Origin: Trueperaceae bacterium
GTDB taxonomy: Bacteria > Deinococcota > Deinococci > Deinococcales > Trueperaceae
Direction of reading: 5' to 3'
DNA length: 64,000 nucleotides
Assembly: GCA_002707365.1 (NCBI GenBank)
Contig: PAMQ01000014.1
Coordinates: 100,496-164,495, forward strand
How positions within the stretch are numbered: the first letter of the stretch is position 1; every line of letters starts with the position of its first letter. Both the position numbers and the translations under genes were made by a program. A model generated the notes under the pieces. It made no database searches and was not told where the DNA came from. It saw only the letters and a program-made list of their open reading frames with translations. Below, piece by piece: positions 27,715-36,828 of this stretch.

Positions 27715-28800
27715 GTGAGTCTTAATGAAGCGTTCAAGGTTATTGCGCATACTCGGCCCGAAGGTCGGTATAAGGGTGCTGTAATTGGTTGTGGTCGAAT
27801 GGGTAGCACAATTGATGATGAGCACGTTGGGCAACCGAGCTATATTTGGCCGTGGGCTCACGCACCAGCAGTTATCGAGGCGAGAAACATCGATTTGGTG
27901 GCAGCATCTGATAGTGAACCAGAGAGATTAGTCGATTTCGAGAGACGTTGGAGTGTCAACGCAACTTACACAGATTATCGAGAAATGGTCGAGAAGGAAA
28001 AGCCGGACCTGGTTTGTGTCGCTACTCGACCAGCCCCGCGAGCCGAGATTGTGACTAACCTTGCTGAAATGGGAGTTCCTGCCGTGTTCGCTACAAAGCC
28101 GATGTGCTACAGCCTGAAGCAGGCTGACACCATGATTGACGCTTGTAAAAGCAACGGTACAGTCTTAGCCATTGCCAGCCATTTTAATTGGTACGGATAC
28201 TATGATCGGGTTCGCGAACTAATTAAAGGCGGAGAAATTGGTGCTTTACGGTCAATGATTTGCCACCATCCGCACACCTTATCAAACATGCACAGTCATA
28301 CCTTCGCGTTGTTTCGTCTTATAGCTGACTCCCCTGCAGACTGGGTATTTGGTCACATGGATGATGAAGAGCGCGCAGACAGCAATCAAGACCTTAGTGG
28401 TTCTGGTTACATAGTTTATCGGAACGGTATTCGGGCTCATTTGAACTCTTTTTCTGACCGAACTCGTAATTCTTGGACTATAGAATTCATTGGTGAGGCT
28501 GGTAAAATTGTTTCTCGCATCGAGCACTCTGAGTTCGAGCTGTGGGGAAAACACCCGGAAACCGGTGAATTAATTGAACGACAGTTTCCTGGTCCTTGGC
28601 ACCGCCGTAGTTCATTGGTTGATGCTATTGAACAGATCTGTCGTTGTCTCGAGTCGGATGAAACGCCCTTATGTCCGGGAGAGTTTGGACGCGAAGCGCT
28701 GGAACTGGCTATTGGGATGCGTGAGTCGCATCGACGCGGTAATACCCGTGTCGATCTTCCCCTCAAAGACAGAACTCTCAAGATCGAAGCTTTCGTGTAG
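27715..28800 (+). CDS. Gfo/Idh/MocA family oxidoreductase 2
   Basis: 361 aa. Rossmann motif AVIGCGRMG (about 22-30), FATKPMCYS at the EKP position (TKP variant), and a C-terminal beta-sheet domain with FIGEAGKIVSRI and LWGKHPETGE. GTG 27715 has AAGGAG about 10 nt upstream. Lies 25 nt after Gfo/Idh 1, so co-transcribed. Probably oxidises or epimerises a sugar or polyol; the exact substrate is unknown. Confidence 0.88.
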   Translation: MSLNEAFKVIAHTRPEGRYKGAVIGCGRMGSTIDDEHVGQPSYIWPWAHAPAVIEARNIDLVAASDSEPERLVDFERRWSVNATYTDYREMVEKEKPDLVCVATRPAPRAEIVTNLAEMGVPAVFATKPMCYSLKQADTMIDACKSNGTVLAIASHFNWYGYYDRVRELIKGGEIGALRSMICHHPHTLSNMHSHTFALFRLIADSPADWVFGHMDDEERADSNQDLSGSGYIVYRNGIRAHLNSFSDRTRNSWTIEFIGEAGKIVSRIEHSEFELWGKHPETGELIERQFPGPWHRRSSLVDAIEQICRCLESDETPLCPGEFGREALELAIGMRESHRRGNTRVDLPLKDRTLKIEAFV

Positions 28801-28921
28801 TTTCGGGGTAGATATACAGTTGTTTCTAGAAGATAATGACGTAGATTTAGTTGATCAAAATAACAGTGAATAAGGTGCAGTACTACTTAGGGATCAATAC
28901 GGAGGCGATTGTGGTGGAAAA

Positions 28922-29956
28922 GTGAGCTACCAGAGGGAATTCGAACGCCGTTTACGAGTCGGTATTGTTGGTCTGGGCGGACACACCTATAGAAATTTGT
29001 TGCCTGCGATGCATTTCTTGCCAGTCGAATTGGTGTCCTTTTGCGACGTTGACTTGGATTTAGCAAAACGTACAGCAAGTGAGTACGGCGTACCATCCTG
29101 CTACGCTAATGCTGGTGAAATGTACGCGAACGAGGAGCTTGATGCTGTTTTTATGGCTGTTTCGCCACAATTGCATCCTGAATTAGTATGCCAAGCTTTG
29201 GAAGCCAGTCTTCATGTTTGGACGGAGAAGCCTCCAGCTGCTAGATCTTCGGAAGTAGAGGCCATGATTGCTAGTCGAGGTGATCGTGTTGCAGTGGTGG
29301 GGTACAAGAAGGCTTTTGCACCAGCAACCCGAAAGGTACTCGACTTATTGTCCGACAAAGAAATCGGGCCTCTAGAAGGACTTACTGCTGAGTATCGAAT
29401 GCATCTTGACGCGGATGCTAATGAAAAACTACAAGGACGAAAGACGATGAACTGGCTGGCGAACGGTTGTCATCCACTGTCGCTAATGGTTGCTGTAGGA
29501 GGAGACGTCGATGCTGTCACTATGCACCTCAGTAAAAACCGGAGTGGTGTGTGTGTACTTGAATTTAGCAGTGGCGCGATAGGTACGCTTAATTTGGTTT
29601 CAGCCAACTGGAGTTACGAACGGTACGCTTTTTGGGGCAAGAAGTACATCACGGTTGATAATGGTCTTACCGTTTCACTTTGGCGGGGTGTCCCCCTAGC
29701 TTACGGTCGGACCACGGATTTTGCGCCTTCAGGAACTGATACTGGCACGGTAGTTTGGGAACCGCAGAATGCATACGCCACGCTCGAGAACCAGGCTCTC
29801 TTCACACAGGGCTTTTATAATGAAATGCGATATTTTTGTGAATGCGTTCTCGAGAATAGGCCTGCCGAGGAAGGGACACTAGAATTCGCACACACCATAA
29901 TGAAAATCTATGAAGCAGGGATCATGTCAGAAGGTGCGAGAATTCAATTAACCTGA
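28922..29956 (+). CDS. Gfo/Idh/MocA family oxidoreductase 3
   Basis: 344 aa. [11 protein letters not shown] (about 13-23) binds the dinucleotide, [10 protein letters not shown] holds the catalytic Lys in EKP (about 100), VVGYKKAF follows, and [22 protein letters not shown] carries the C-terminal domain His. GTG 28922 is preceded by a GGAGG 17 nt away and GGTGGAAAA nearer, so the start is moderately certain. 121 nt after Gfo/Idh 2. Confidence 0.88.
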   Translation: MSYQREFERRLRVGIVGLGGHTYRNLLPAMHFLPVELVSFCDVDLDLAKRTASEYGVPSCYANAGEMYANEELDAVFMAVSPQLHPELVCQALEASLHVWTEKPPAARSSEVEAMIASRGDRVAVVGYKKAFAPATRKVLDLLSDKEIGPLEGLTAEYRMHLDADANEKLQGRKTMNWLANGCHPLSLMVAVGGDVDAVTMHLSKNRSGVCVLEFSSGAIGTLNLVSANWSYERYAFWGKKYITVDNGLTVSLWRGVPLAYGRTTDFAPSGTDTGTVVWEPQNAYATLENQALFTQGFYNEMRYFCECVLENRPAEEGTLEFAHTIMKIYEAGIMSEGARIQLT

Positions 29957-30049
29957 GAACCCGTTAAAGATTAGCCTGAATTAATTATCGACATGGGTGG
30001 GGAGACGGGATAAGGTCAGTTACTTGAGTCTAGGAGGTTCAAAATAGTC

Positions 30050-30934
30050 ATGGATTTTGGAACGGGTTTCGTAGAGTCCAATGATATCTTTAATGACGCC
30101 AGAGAGTTGCGCCAGCGGGCTGATCGAGATGGTTATCTTTTCTTTAAGGGAATCGTAAATAAAGAGGCTGCTCTTTCAGCACGTCGTGACATTGCTACAG
30201 TCTTGCAGGAGGAGGGTTGGATTGATGAAGGTACCGACCCGCTTCATGCCATTACCCATCATGAAGCGGTGGTGTCAGGCATGGATGAATTTAAGGCTGT
30301 CTACGATCGAGTGCAACGGATTGAGTCGTTCCACACGCTTGCTTTTGACCCGAGTATCCTAAAAGTCATTGAGAGCCTTCTTGGACAGGAAGTACTTCTA
30401 CAACCTAGTAACATTGCGCGCTTTATTTTCCCGTCCCTGCTTGAGCACACTACTCCGCCGCACCAGGATTTTCCGCTGATTCAGGGTACCGAACGGATTT
30501 GGACAACCTGGGTACCTCTTGGTGATTGCCCCCACTCTTTAGGTGGCCTGAGTGTATTGAGCGGCTCACACAAGGGTGGTGTTTTGCCGATATCCCGCTC
30601 CCTTGGCGCTGGTGGCCAGAGAGCCCATTTTGAGAAGATTGGTGGCGAGTGGGTGACGAGTCCTCTCGAGGTTGGTGACGTGCTGTTTTTTTATAGCCTC
30701 ACGGTGCACAAGGGCTTGCCGAACAGATCTGAAGACCGCCTGCGACTGTCGGCTGACTTCCGTTTCCAGCCTGCTGCAGATCCCGTAATGAACCTGGTGT
30801 TAAATCCACATCAAGGTCGGATCACCTGGGACCAGGTTTACGAAAGTTGGGAGTCAGACGAGTACCAATATCACTGGAACAAGTTTGACCTAACAGTGGT
30901 AGAAAAAGATCCCGTAAGCTTTGAGGAGGAGTAA
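30050..30934 (+). CDS. phytanoyl-CoA dioxygenase (PhyH) family protein 3
   Basis: 294 aa Fe(II)/2-oxoglutarate oxygenase. Iron ligands PPHQD (His138, Asp140) and TVHKG (His220), with the 2-oxoglutarate Arg in RLRLSADFRF. ATG 30050 follows AGGAGG by about 11 nt. It lies inside the Gfo/Idh cluster (93 nt after Gfo/Idh 3, 78 nt before Gfo/Idh 4), so it likely hydroxylates or demethylates the same sugar-like compound. Confidence 0.88.
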   Translation: MDFGTGFVESNDIFNDARELRQRADRDGYLFFKGIVNKEAALSARRDIATVLQEEGWIDEGTDPLHAITHHEAVVSGMDEFKAVYDRVQRIESFHTLAFDPSILKVIESLLGQEVLLQPSNIARFIFPSLLEHTTPPHQDFPLIQGTERIWTTWVPLGDCPHSLGGLSVLSGSHKGGVLPISRSLGAGGQRAHFEKIGGEWVTSPLEVGDVLFFYSLTVHKGLPNRSEDRLRLSADFRFQPAADPVMNLVLNPHQGRITWDQVYESWESDEYQYHWNKFDLTVVEKDPVSFEEE

Positions 30935-31012
30935 CCACAAAACAAAAACCTAATTTTCAAGGGTATATTAATCTAAAAGTTTCAACGAATACAGTAGAGA
31001 GTAGGGAGAAGG

Positions 31013-32068
31013 ATGACGAAGCTAAAGGTAGGGATCATTGGGCTGGGCGGCATCGCCCGTTCGCACTGTAATGCTATCTCCAACCTCGATAACATCGAGG
31101 TTGTTGCAGTTGCGGATCTGTTTGAAGATAAGCGCCAAGAATTCATGGACAAATATGATATTCCTCGCGGATATGCTTCGCACACTGAGTTGCTTGAGGA
31201 CAATGAGGTCGAAGCCGTGGCCGTAGTGCTCGGGCACCAGCTCCACCACAAACTTACGGTTGACGCCTGCAACGCAGGTAAGCACGTTCTCGTCGAAAAA
31301 CCTATGGCCCTAAGTTTGGAACACTGTGACGAGATGATAGCGGCAGCTGAGTCCAACAATGTCAAACTTATGGCAGGCTACTCCCAACATTTTTATGGAA
31401 CTAGTCTAAAGGCGAAAGAAATCCTTGACTCAGGTGAATTAGGACCTTTGATCACAGCGGTTTGTTACATGTCGAAGAATTGGGGTTTTGAACACCGTAG
31501 GCCGCAGTATCGTAGCCGGTATCATGGGGGCGGGATGTGGATCACCAACGGTGTGCATGTTGTTGATCGGCTTACTTGGCTCATGGGTTCCCAACCAGTC
31601 TCAGTATCTGCGTCAATTGGTACTCGTGCTCACTATCAATCTGGTGACGATTCAGCAACAGCATTTGTTCGCTATAAGAATGGTTTGGCAGGAGTAGCAG
31701 TTGTCGTCGGCTATAAGGATGGCGGGCCTAACATGAGCACCGAAGTGATCTGTGCCAACGGTACCTTACGATTTAGTGAACACGGTGGGAAATACGTTCA
31801 AGTAGGACATGGCGAAGAGTGGGCAGATGTTCCATTTGATGACCCACCAACTGAAATGCATAATGAATGGAAAGCCTTTGCTAAAGCGATCGAACTGGAT
31901 GTTCTACCTCCAACACACGGTTATTGGGGTAGGCAGATAATGGAGATTATTTTTGCTGCTGAGCAGTCTTCCATCTGTGGTCAAGAGGTGATGCTCGAAA
32001 GTGGCGAGGCCTGGGAAAGTCAGGCCACATCCGATTCGGTTATTTTTGATGACCACGGGTGGGTATAA
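31013..32068 (+). CDS. Gfo/Idh/MocA family oxidoreductase 4
   Basis: 351 aa, the most canonical member here. VGIIGLGGIARSH (about 6-18), VLVEKPMALS (EKP, about 94-96), AGYSQHFYG, and the substrate domain GGGMWITNGVHVVDRLTWLMG with catalytic-type Asp/His. ATG 31013 follows GGGAGAAGG. Its stop is only 12 nt from the proposed start of Gfo/Idh 5. Confidence 0.92.
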   Translation: MTKLKVGIIGLGGIARSHCNAISNLDNIEVVAVADLFEDKRQEFMDKYDIPRGYASHTELLEDNEVEAVAVVLGHQLHHKLTVDACNAGKHVLVEKPMALSLEHCDEMIAAAESNNVKLMAGYSQHFYGTSLKAKEILDSGELGPLITAVCYMSKNWGFEHRRPQYRSRYHGGGMWITNGVHVVDRLTWLMGSQPVSVSASIGTRAHYQSGDDSATAFVRYKNGLAGVAVVVGYKDGGPNMSTEVICANGTLRFSEHGGKYVQVGHGEEWADVPFDDPPTEMHNEWKAFAKAIELDVLPPTHGYWGRQIMEIIFAAEQSSICGQEVMLESGEAWESQATSDSVIFDDHGWV

Positions 32069-32080
32069 GGGAGTCTTGGC

Positions 32081-33109
32081 ATCCGTCTAGCCCTTCTTTC
32101 TTACAGCCATCACGGACTAGGGTTCGCTAGTGTCGCCCGAGATCAGGGTCACGAGATAATCGGCGTAATGGATGCCGAGGAAGCACCTCGTAAACAACTT
32201 GAGGAAGTGTTCGGATGTCAAGGGTTTGCTGCAGCAAGGGATTGTCTCGACTCGGTCTCGCCAGACGCGGTACTTGTGGCTGGAAAGCATATCGAGATGC
32301 CTGATCACGTTCAAGCTTGTGTTGAAATGCGAATTCCGTTCCTTATCGACAAGCCTTTTGCTGACAGTGCCGCTAGATTACGTTCCTCAGCCGAGGCTTG
32401 TATACACGAAAACGTTTTTAGTGCTGCAATTTTGCCGAATCGGGCTAGTCGGGTAGTAGGCCTTGTTCAGCGCATGATGTCTGAAGGAACTTTTGGTAAA
32501 CCCATTCTGTGTAGCAACCGGCTTAACAACGGTCCCCCCACTCGTTACGATCCAACCCCATCTTATTGGCAAAACGACTCAACTAAATCGGGTGGCGGTT
32601 GTTGGGCGGTTGAAGCTTCACACGGTATCGATACCTTTTTACAATTTGCTGGAAATAGCCCAATATCTGTAGTGGGCGCTGTCATGTCAAACGCCCTCCA
32701 CGGGAGGACCGTAGAAGATATTGGTCTGGGTATCTTACGCAACGAAGAAGGCGTGACCGGTATCGTTGAATCCGGCTATAGTTACCCTTCCGGGGTTCGA
32801 GCCGGTGACCATTTCTTTCGCTTTATTGGGACAAAGGCATCTGTCTTCGAGCGTTATGATAAGCATGGGACACCGATCATTGAGGTTCACACTGAACAAG
32901 GTATTGATTTCCAAGAGGGAAACGGTCATGGTCAATCTAGGCCAGCAGAAATAGCAAGGGCCTTAGCTGCTATTGAAGCAGGCAACTCATTTGCACCAAC
33001 TATTGGCGACGCACTCCGTATCCTAGAGGTACAGGACGCGGTTTACGCTTTCGCCAGAGCTAATCCAAATTCCAATGGTCCGCATCCATTAGGGCCACCA
33101 CCACCTTAA
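32081..33109 (+). CDS. Gfo/Idh/MocA family protein 5, apparent non-AUG (AUC) start
   Basis: The first AUG in frame (32168) would drop the first Rossmann strand and its loop. The frame is open from the upstream stop at 32066-32068, and from 32081 it encodes IRLALLSYSHHGLGFASVA, a good family N terminus, giving 342 aa, the normal length. No ATG, GTG or TTG is in frame there; ATC at 32081 has AAGGGAG 7 nt upstream. FLIDKPFADS is the EKP-position motif, and GGGCWAVEASHGIDTFLQFAG the substrate domain. Either a rare AUC start, a mutated start, or a base error. The C terminus ends in a proline run. Confidence 0.72.
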   Translation: MRLALLSYSHHGLGFASVARDQGHEIIGVMDAEEAPRKQLEEVFGCQGFAAARDCLDSVSPDAVLVAGKHIEMPDHVQACVEMRIPFLIDKPFADSAARLRSSAEACIHENVFSAAILPNRASRVVGLVQRMMSEGTFGKPILCSNRLNNGPPTRYDPTPSYWQNDSTKSGGGCWAVEASHGIDTFLQFAGNSPISVVGAVMSNALHGRTVEDIGLGILRNEEGVTGIVESGYSYPSGVRAGDHFFRFIGTKASVFERYDKHGTPIIEVHTEQGIDFQEGNGHGQSRPAEIARALAAIEAGNSFAPTIGDALRILEVQDAVYAFARANPNSNGPHPLGPPPP

Positions 33110-33177
33110 CTAAGAGATGCTTGAGATGTTTCTAGATGCTCTTATGGTCTATAGGTCCAACTTGTACGCCATAGGGA

Positions 33178-34797
33178 TCAGCTGGTTGGCTTTAGTTCAA
33201 CGAGTCGTACGCTATGGCTTTTCATGGATATGAGTATCGACAATGATCCATCGGTAGAGTCCACGGTGCCCGTTTGCAATGGTCGTAGCAAAGCTGCGGA
33301 TTTCATTTCAGCTATCTGCGTTTCGGAGGGGTCAGTGGGTTGCCCTAGTTCTACCCATTTGCTGTAAGAATTGGCATTAGATTCATCCATGATTGATTCC
33401 TGAACCTTGTAACGCCCAAATTCTAACCCATGAAACTGCAGGGAAAGTTTGGTTTTTGAGTGCACATCCCAATCATCATGATGACAAGAGAGGAATACTG
33501 AAATACTACCCGCGTTATCTTTTGTTGCTAGGCCAGATACATCTGGTGGTGCGTGAGCGTGGTCCGGGCTACCCACCACCAATGGGTCCCGATGTCCAGC
33601 GCTAGTTAGTTTTAAGCGTAATGAGTTCAATCGACTTAGTAAACGGAAAACGTTTAACACAGGCTTATCGAGGCCATTGGTACTCAAGGTCCTTAGGCCT
33701 TCAAAGTACTCACGATTTTCAAATTGAAAGGCCCAGGTCAGCATCCCGTCTATTTGATTAGGGCCATCTTCGCGTAAATCCATCAATTGACATACGGTGT
33801 TGGCTAAGTAACTTCCGTAGTATTCGGTGTTTCGGAACTCTAGGTTCTGATTGTCGTGTCGACTACCTGCAGCCCACCCGTCGGGATCGCATTCAGACAC
33901 TATCACCTCTAGTCCCCGATAATTTGGAAACGTTGAAAGAATATTAAGTCCCGTTTCCACGTGTCGCACTAGATTGAAGATTGACGGAGTCTGTTTAGGA
34001 GATTGACTAGACGCTTTGTAGCCGCCTCCTTTAGCATGAAAACTAACGAAATCCAGTCGGGTTCCTTGAAGACCCGTCACCGCATTAGTGCCAACGCTAC
34101 AGTGCTCTAGAAAACGGCGTAAGAATTCAGCTGGCACCTTTTTAGCTGGACCTGTAGTAGCTGGCCCACCGATGTTGGCTTGTGGGAGAACAGAATGGAG
34201 GCCAGCAACTGTGTAATCGTAAAGCTTGAAATATTCTTCCACTGTGCCCTGCCAGTACCACAGGTCAGGTTCATTCCAAAGTTCCCAGTACCAGCGTCTC
34301 ACTTCACGAAGCCCGTAGCGCTCTAGGCAGTGCTCAGCGATAGCAGCGATTAGGTCGTGCCAACTTCCGTAATCTGTTGGGGGACATCCCCAGGCCGCAT
34401 TAGAAGTCGCCTCATACACTAATTCCGTGGTGGAACTGACTAGCGCTTTGGGCATGAATCCGAGCTCAACGAACGGGATGCACCCATTCTCTAGGTATGC
34501 ATCAAATATTTGGTCTAAGATTGTGAAATCGTATATGGCTTGACCATTTTTGTCTTCAGTATAGACGTTGGTTGAACCCCATTTTGGGCTCCCAACTCCA
34601 TCCCCAGTACAGAGAAGGAAATGACAACGAACGAAATATCTTTCGCTAGACATGCCTCCCAACTTAGCGAGAAGTTCTTTCCCGCGATTTGTATAGGTGT
34701 AATTCGGCTCGTCATAACCCACAAAAGTCCAGATTCGGCGCAATGGTTCTGACTTAGTCGCGTCAACCGTAACGTTTATGATTTCATTACCGACCAT
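33178..34797 (-). CDS. glycoside hydrolase family 39 (beta-xylosidase-like)
   Basis: 539 aa (beta/alpha)8-barrel hydrolase. The acid/base Glu sits in WELWNEPD (Glu176) and the nucleophile Glu in VIVSECDPDGW (Glu302), as in GH39 xylosidases and iduronidases. No signal peptide is seen, so it probably acts on small imported oligosaccharides. ATG 34797 follows GGGAGG by 5 nt. It is the last gene of a minus-strand unit with three Gfo/Idh genes (124-nt gap), suggesting the released sugar is then oxidised. Confidence 0.86.
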   Translation of the reverse strand: MVGNEIINVTVDATKSEPLRRIWTFVGYDEPNYTYTNRGKELLAKLGGMSSERYFVRCHFLLCTGDGVGSPKWGSTNVYTEDKNGQAIYDFTILDQIFDAYLENGCIPFVELGFMPKALVSSTTELVYEATSNAAWGCPPTDYGSWHDLIAAIAEHCLERYGLREVRRWYWELWNEPDLWYWQGTVEEYFKLYDYTVAGLHSVLPQANIGGPATTGPAKKVPAEFLRRFLEHCSVGTNAVTGLQGTRLDFVSFHAKGGGYKASSQSPKQTPSIFNLVRHVETGLNILSTFPNYRGLEVIVSECDPDGWAAGSRHDNQNLEFRNTEYYGSYLANTVCQLMDLREDGPNQIDGMLTWAFQFENREYFEGLRTLSTNGLDKPVLNVFRLLSRLNSLRLKLTSAGHRDPLVVGSPDHAHAPPDVSGLATKDNAGSISVFLSCHHDDWDVHSKTKLSLQFHGLEFGRYKVQESIMDESNANSYSKWVELGQPTDPSETQIAEMKSAALLRPLQTGTVDSTDGSLSILISMKSHSVRLVELKPTS

Positions 34798-34921
34798 AGA
34801 GCCTCCCGCTTAAGTGCAACTTACATATTTACCGAAACCATGGGACTCTTTAGCGAGTATTGAACGTGTTGTTCGCCAATTTAGTATCGACAAAGCGCCC
34901 CCTCTTTTTGGAAAGCTTAGA

Positions 34922-36034
34922 TTAAGTAGACTTGGTTGTTACCTCTTCCGCCTGATTGCTCCGGCCAGAACGAATAGCAGCTTGGACTACAGCGCAAATG
35001 TCTCGGCCACCTTCGACATCTAGAATCGTGTCAGCATTGTTGTCAATCGCATTGGCAAAATCATCCCCTAGAAGATAATCGTTGTCGTTAGCGACCCGGT
35101 AGTTGTTGTAGTCCTGCTTTGATTGTCCTTTGTAATAAAACCCAACTTCGGGTCGTGGTTCTGAAATTACAATTCCACCTTTGGTTCCCAGAAGGTGAAG
35201 CTTAATTTCACCAATCTCCGGATGGCTTGCTGCACCGATTCGTCCGATGCAAAGAGAGCCAGTAATACCACGATCCATTTCAAGCGTGACAGTTGCCAAG
35301 TCATCCACTTCATTATCAACGTTGGCCTGGTGAAAGTGGGTTGCTGTGCGGGCGAAAACCCTTCTAATTGGGGCGTTAGTTAGCATGCGGAGGTACGCCA
35401 AAGGATAGAGACCTTCGATCTCTAGTTCCCCTAAAGCTCTTATCCCAACACCTCCATCAGACCCATCAGAGTGCGCGTCTTGCTGGCGTTCGAGCCAGTT
35501 GATAGGAGCTGGCAAACTCGTGCCCTTCGGAGGACCAGCATCCTTGGCAAAGTAGAAGTCACAATGGGCAGCAACCAGATCCCCTAGTTCACCGCTTTCC
35601 ACTACTTGTTTCGCCTGTAAAACAGCGGGCAGGAAGTTCCGATTCCACACTAATGACTTGACGTTGTTATTTTTGACTGCGTCTAGGAGTCGATTACATT
35701 CATCAAGTGACGGGGAAAGAGGTTTATCAACAACAATGTGCAGGCCGGCATTAGCTGCACGGACACCGAGATCACAGTGTCTTTCCGCCTCAGAGCTTAT
35801 TACTGCTACTTCCGGAGTAAAAGCCTCAATAGCTTTCTCCACACCCATGACGTACGGGACGCCCTGTTGTTCGGCAAACTTCTCGTTTCGTTCGTGAACC
35901 CAACTCGGACTATCAGCATCATCGGTCACAACCACTATGTCAAAACGCGGGTGTCGCGCAACTGCTTCTGGCACGTAAGCATGCTTGACCGCGCTTACTG
36001 CGGCGAATCGGAACGTTTTTACAGATCGAGTCAT
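34922..36034 (-). CDS. Gfo/Idh/MocA family protein 6
   Basis: 370 aa from ATG 36034, which overlaps the upstream stop (ATGA). IVVDKPLSPS carries the EKP-position Lys, VWNRNFLPA and YPLAYLRMLTNAPIRRV mark the C-terminal domain, and GTKGGIVISEPRPEVGFYYKG is a late beta segment. The N-terminal loop reads AAVSAVKHAYV, lacking GxGxxG. Coupled to the reduced homologue just upstream, so the two may form a heteromer. Confidence 0.83.
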   Translation of the reverse strand: MTRSVKTFRFAAVSAVKHAYVPEAVARHPRFDIVVVTDDADSPSWVHERNEKFAEQQGVPYVMGVEKAIEAFTPEVAVISSEAERHCDLGVRAANAGLHIVVDKPLSPSLDECNRLLDAVKNNNVKSLVWNRNFLPAVLQAKQVVESGELGDLVAAHCDFYFAKDAGPPKGTSLPAPINWLERQQDAHSDGSDGGVGIRALGELEIEGLYPLAYLRMLTNAPIRRVFARTATHFHQANVDNEVDDLATVTLEMDRGITGSLCIGRIGAASHPEIGEIKLHLLGTKGGIVISEPRPEVGFYYKGQSKQDYNNYRVANDNDYLLGDDFANAIDNNADTILDVEGGRDICAVVQAAIRSGRSNQAEEVTTKST

Positions 36035-36828
36035 TTCAAAGCCTCTGCCGGAACAATACAATCTATGGCAGATTGTGATGTTTTGAGTGCCAGTAAAGCA
36101 TCTTCTGCGGTAACTGCAGGGCCACGAGCCTCGGTAATGGCAGTAACAAATTCCTGTAGTAATCCGTAAATATGATGGGTCCCTTGTCCGGTTTTAATTG
36201 CTTGTATTGGGCTATCAGTGATCAAGAGATTCATGTTGTGATGATCGTCGGCGTAGGCGGCACCGTCTCCACCAATAAGCGTGAAACTATCGTACTTAGC
36301 AGGAACTCCCCAAGCATAGTCCACTAGGGCCATACCGTCGTCCGCAAAACCTAGGTGCACCTGTAGAAAGTTGTTTCCTCTACCTACGACGTAAACCGTT
36401 TCATGTGGTTTACCAAAGACCCAAAGGATCAGGTCTATCTCTGGCAAGATGGTTGAGGCATCGACACTTGAGATGTGATCTGTACTCCACCGGTGAATCC
36501 GAACAAGCCCTGGATCACCAAGGTTACCAACGTCGTGATTTCTTATAACAGCCTGGACATCTGGCCGAAAGCGCCATGAGTGAGCGGGCATGAAAATCCC
36601 ACCTTGTTCCTGCTGGGTAGCATTCACTGAGGAGATGTCGGTTTCTTCTCGATTGTGTAGCAGAACATGTAGCTTTTGCTGGGCCGCTACTTGGGCAACC
36701 TCTACCTTATTAGTAACGATCGCATCGAACTCTTCCCCCTCATCAACGAGAGAGACTTCTTCCAGCCGATTGGCGGCAGCTATATAGTCCGCCTCTAGGG
36801 GGGGAGGTAGGTTAAGCGCAAGGTTCAT
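36031..36828 (-). CDS. reduced Gfo/Idh/MocA-like protein lacking the catalytic motif
   Basis: 265 aa, about 80-100 residues shorter than neighbours. The first 65 residues replace the usual Rossmann domain: no GxGxxG and no EKP. From about residue 80 on, AHSWRFRPDVQAVIRNHDVGNLGDPGLVRIHRW and EIDLILWVFGKP match the family's C-terminal domain, ending with a normal helix (TAEDALLALKTSQSAIDCI). ATG 36828 overlaps the upstream stop by one base (TAATG) with GGAG before it. Tight coupling on both sides argues for a real, perhaps non-catalytic, subunit. Confidence 0.7.
   Translation of the reverse strand: MNLALNLPPPLEADYIAAANRLEEVSLVDEGEEFDAIVTNKVEVAQVAAQQKLHVLLHNREETDISSVNATQQEQGGIFMPAHSWRFRPDVQAVIRNHDVGNLGDPGLVRIHRWSTDHISSVDASTILPEIDLILWVFGKPHETVYVVGRGNNFLQVHLGFADDGMALVDYAWGVPAKYDSFTLIGGDGAAYADDHHNMNLLITDSPIQAIKTGQGTHHIYGLLQEFVTAITEARGPAVTAEDALLALKTSQSAIDCIVPAEALK

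Noticed and set aside
32168..33109. ATG 32168 as start of Gfo/Idh 5
   Set aside because: It would remove the first Rossmann strand and loop, which are intact in the same frame upstream, and it has no Shine-Dalgarno.
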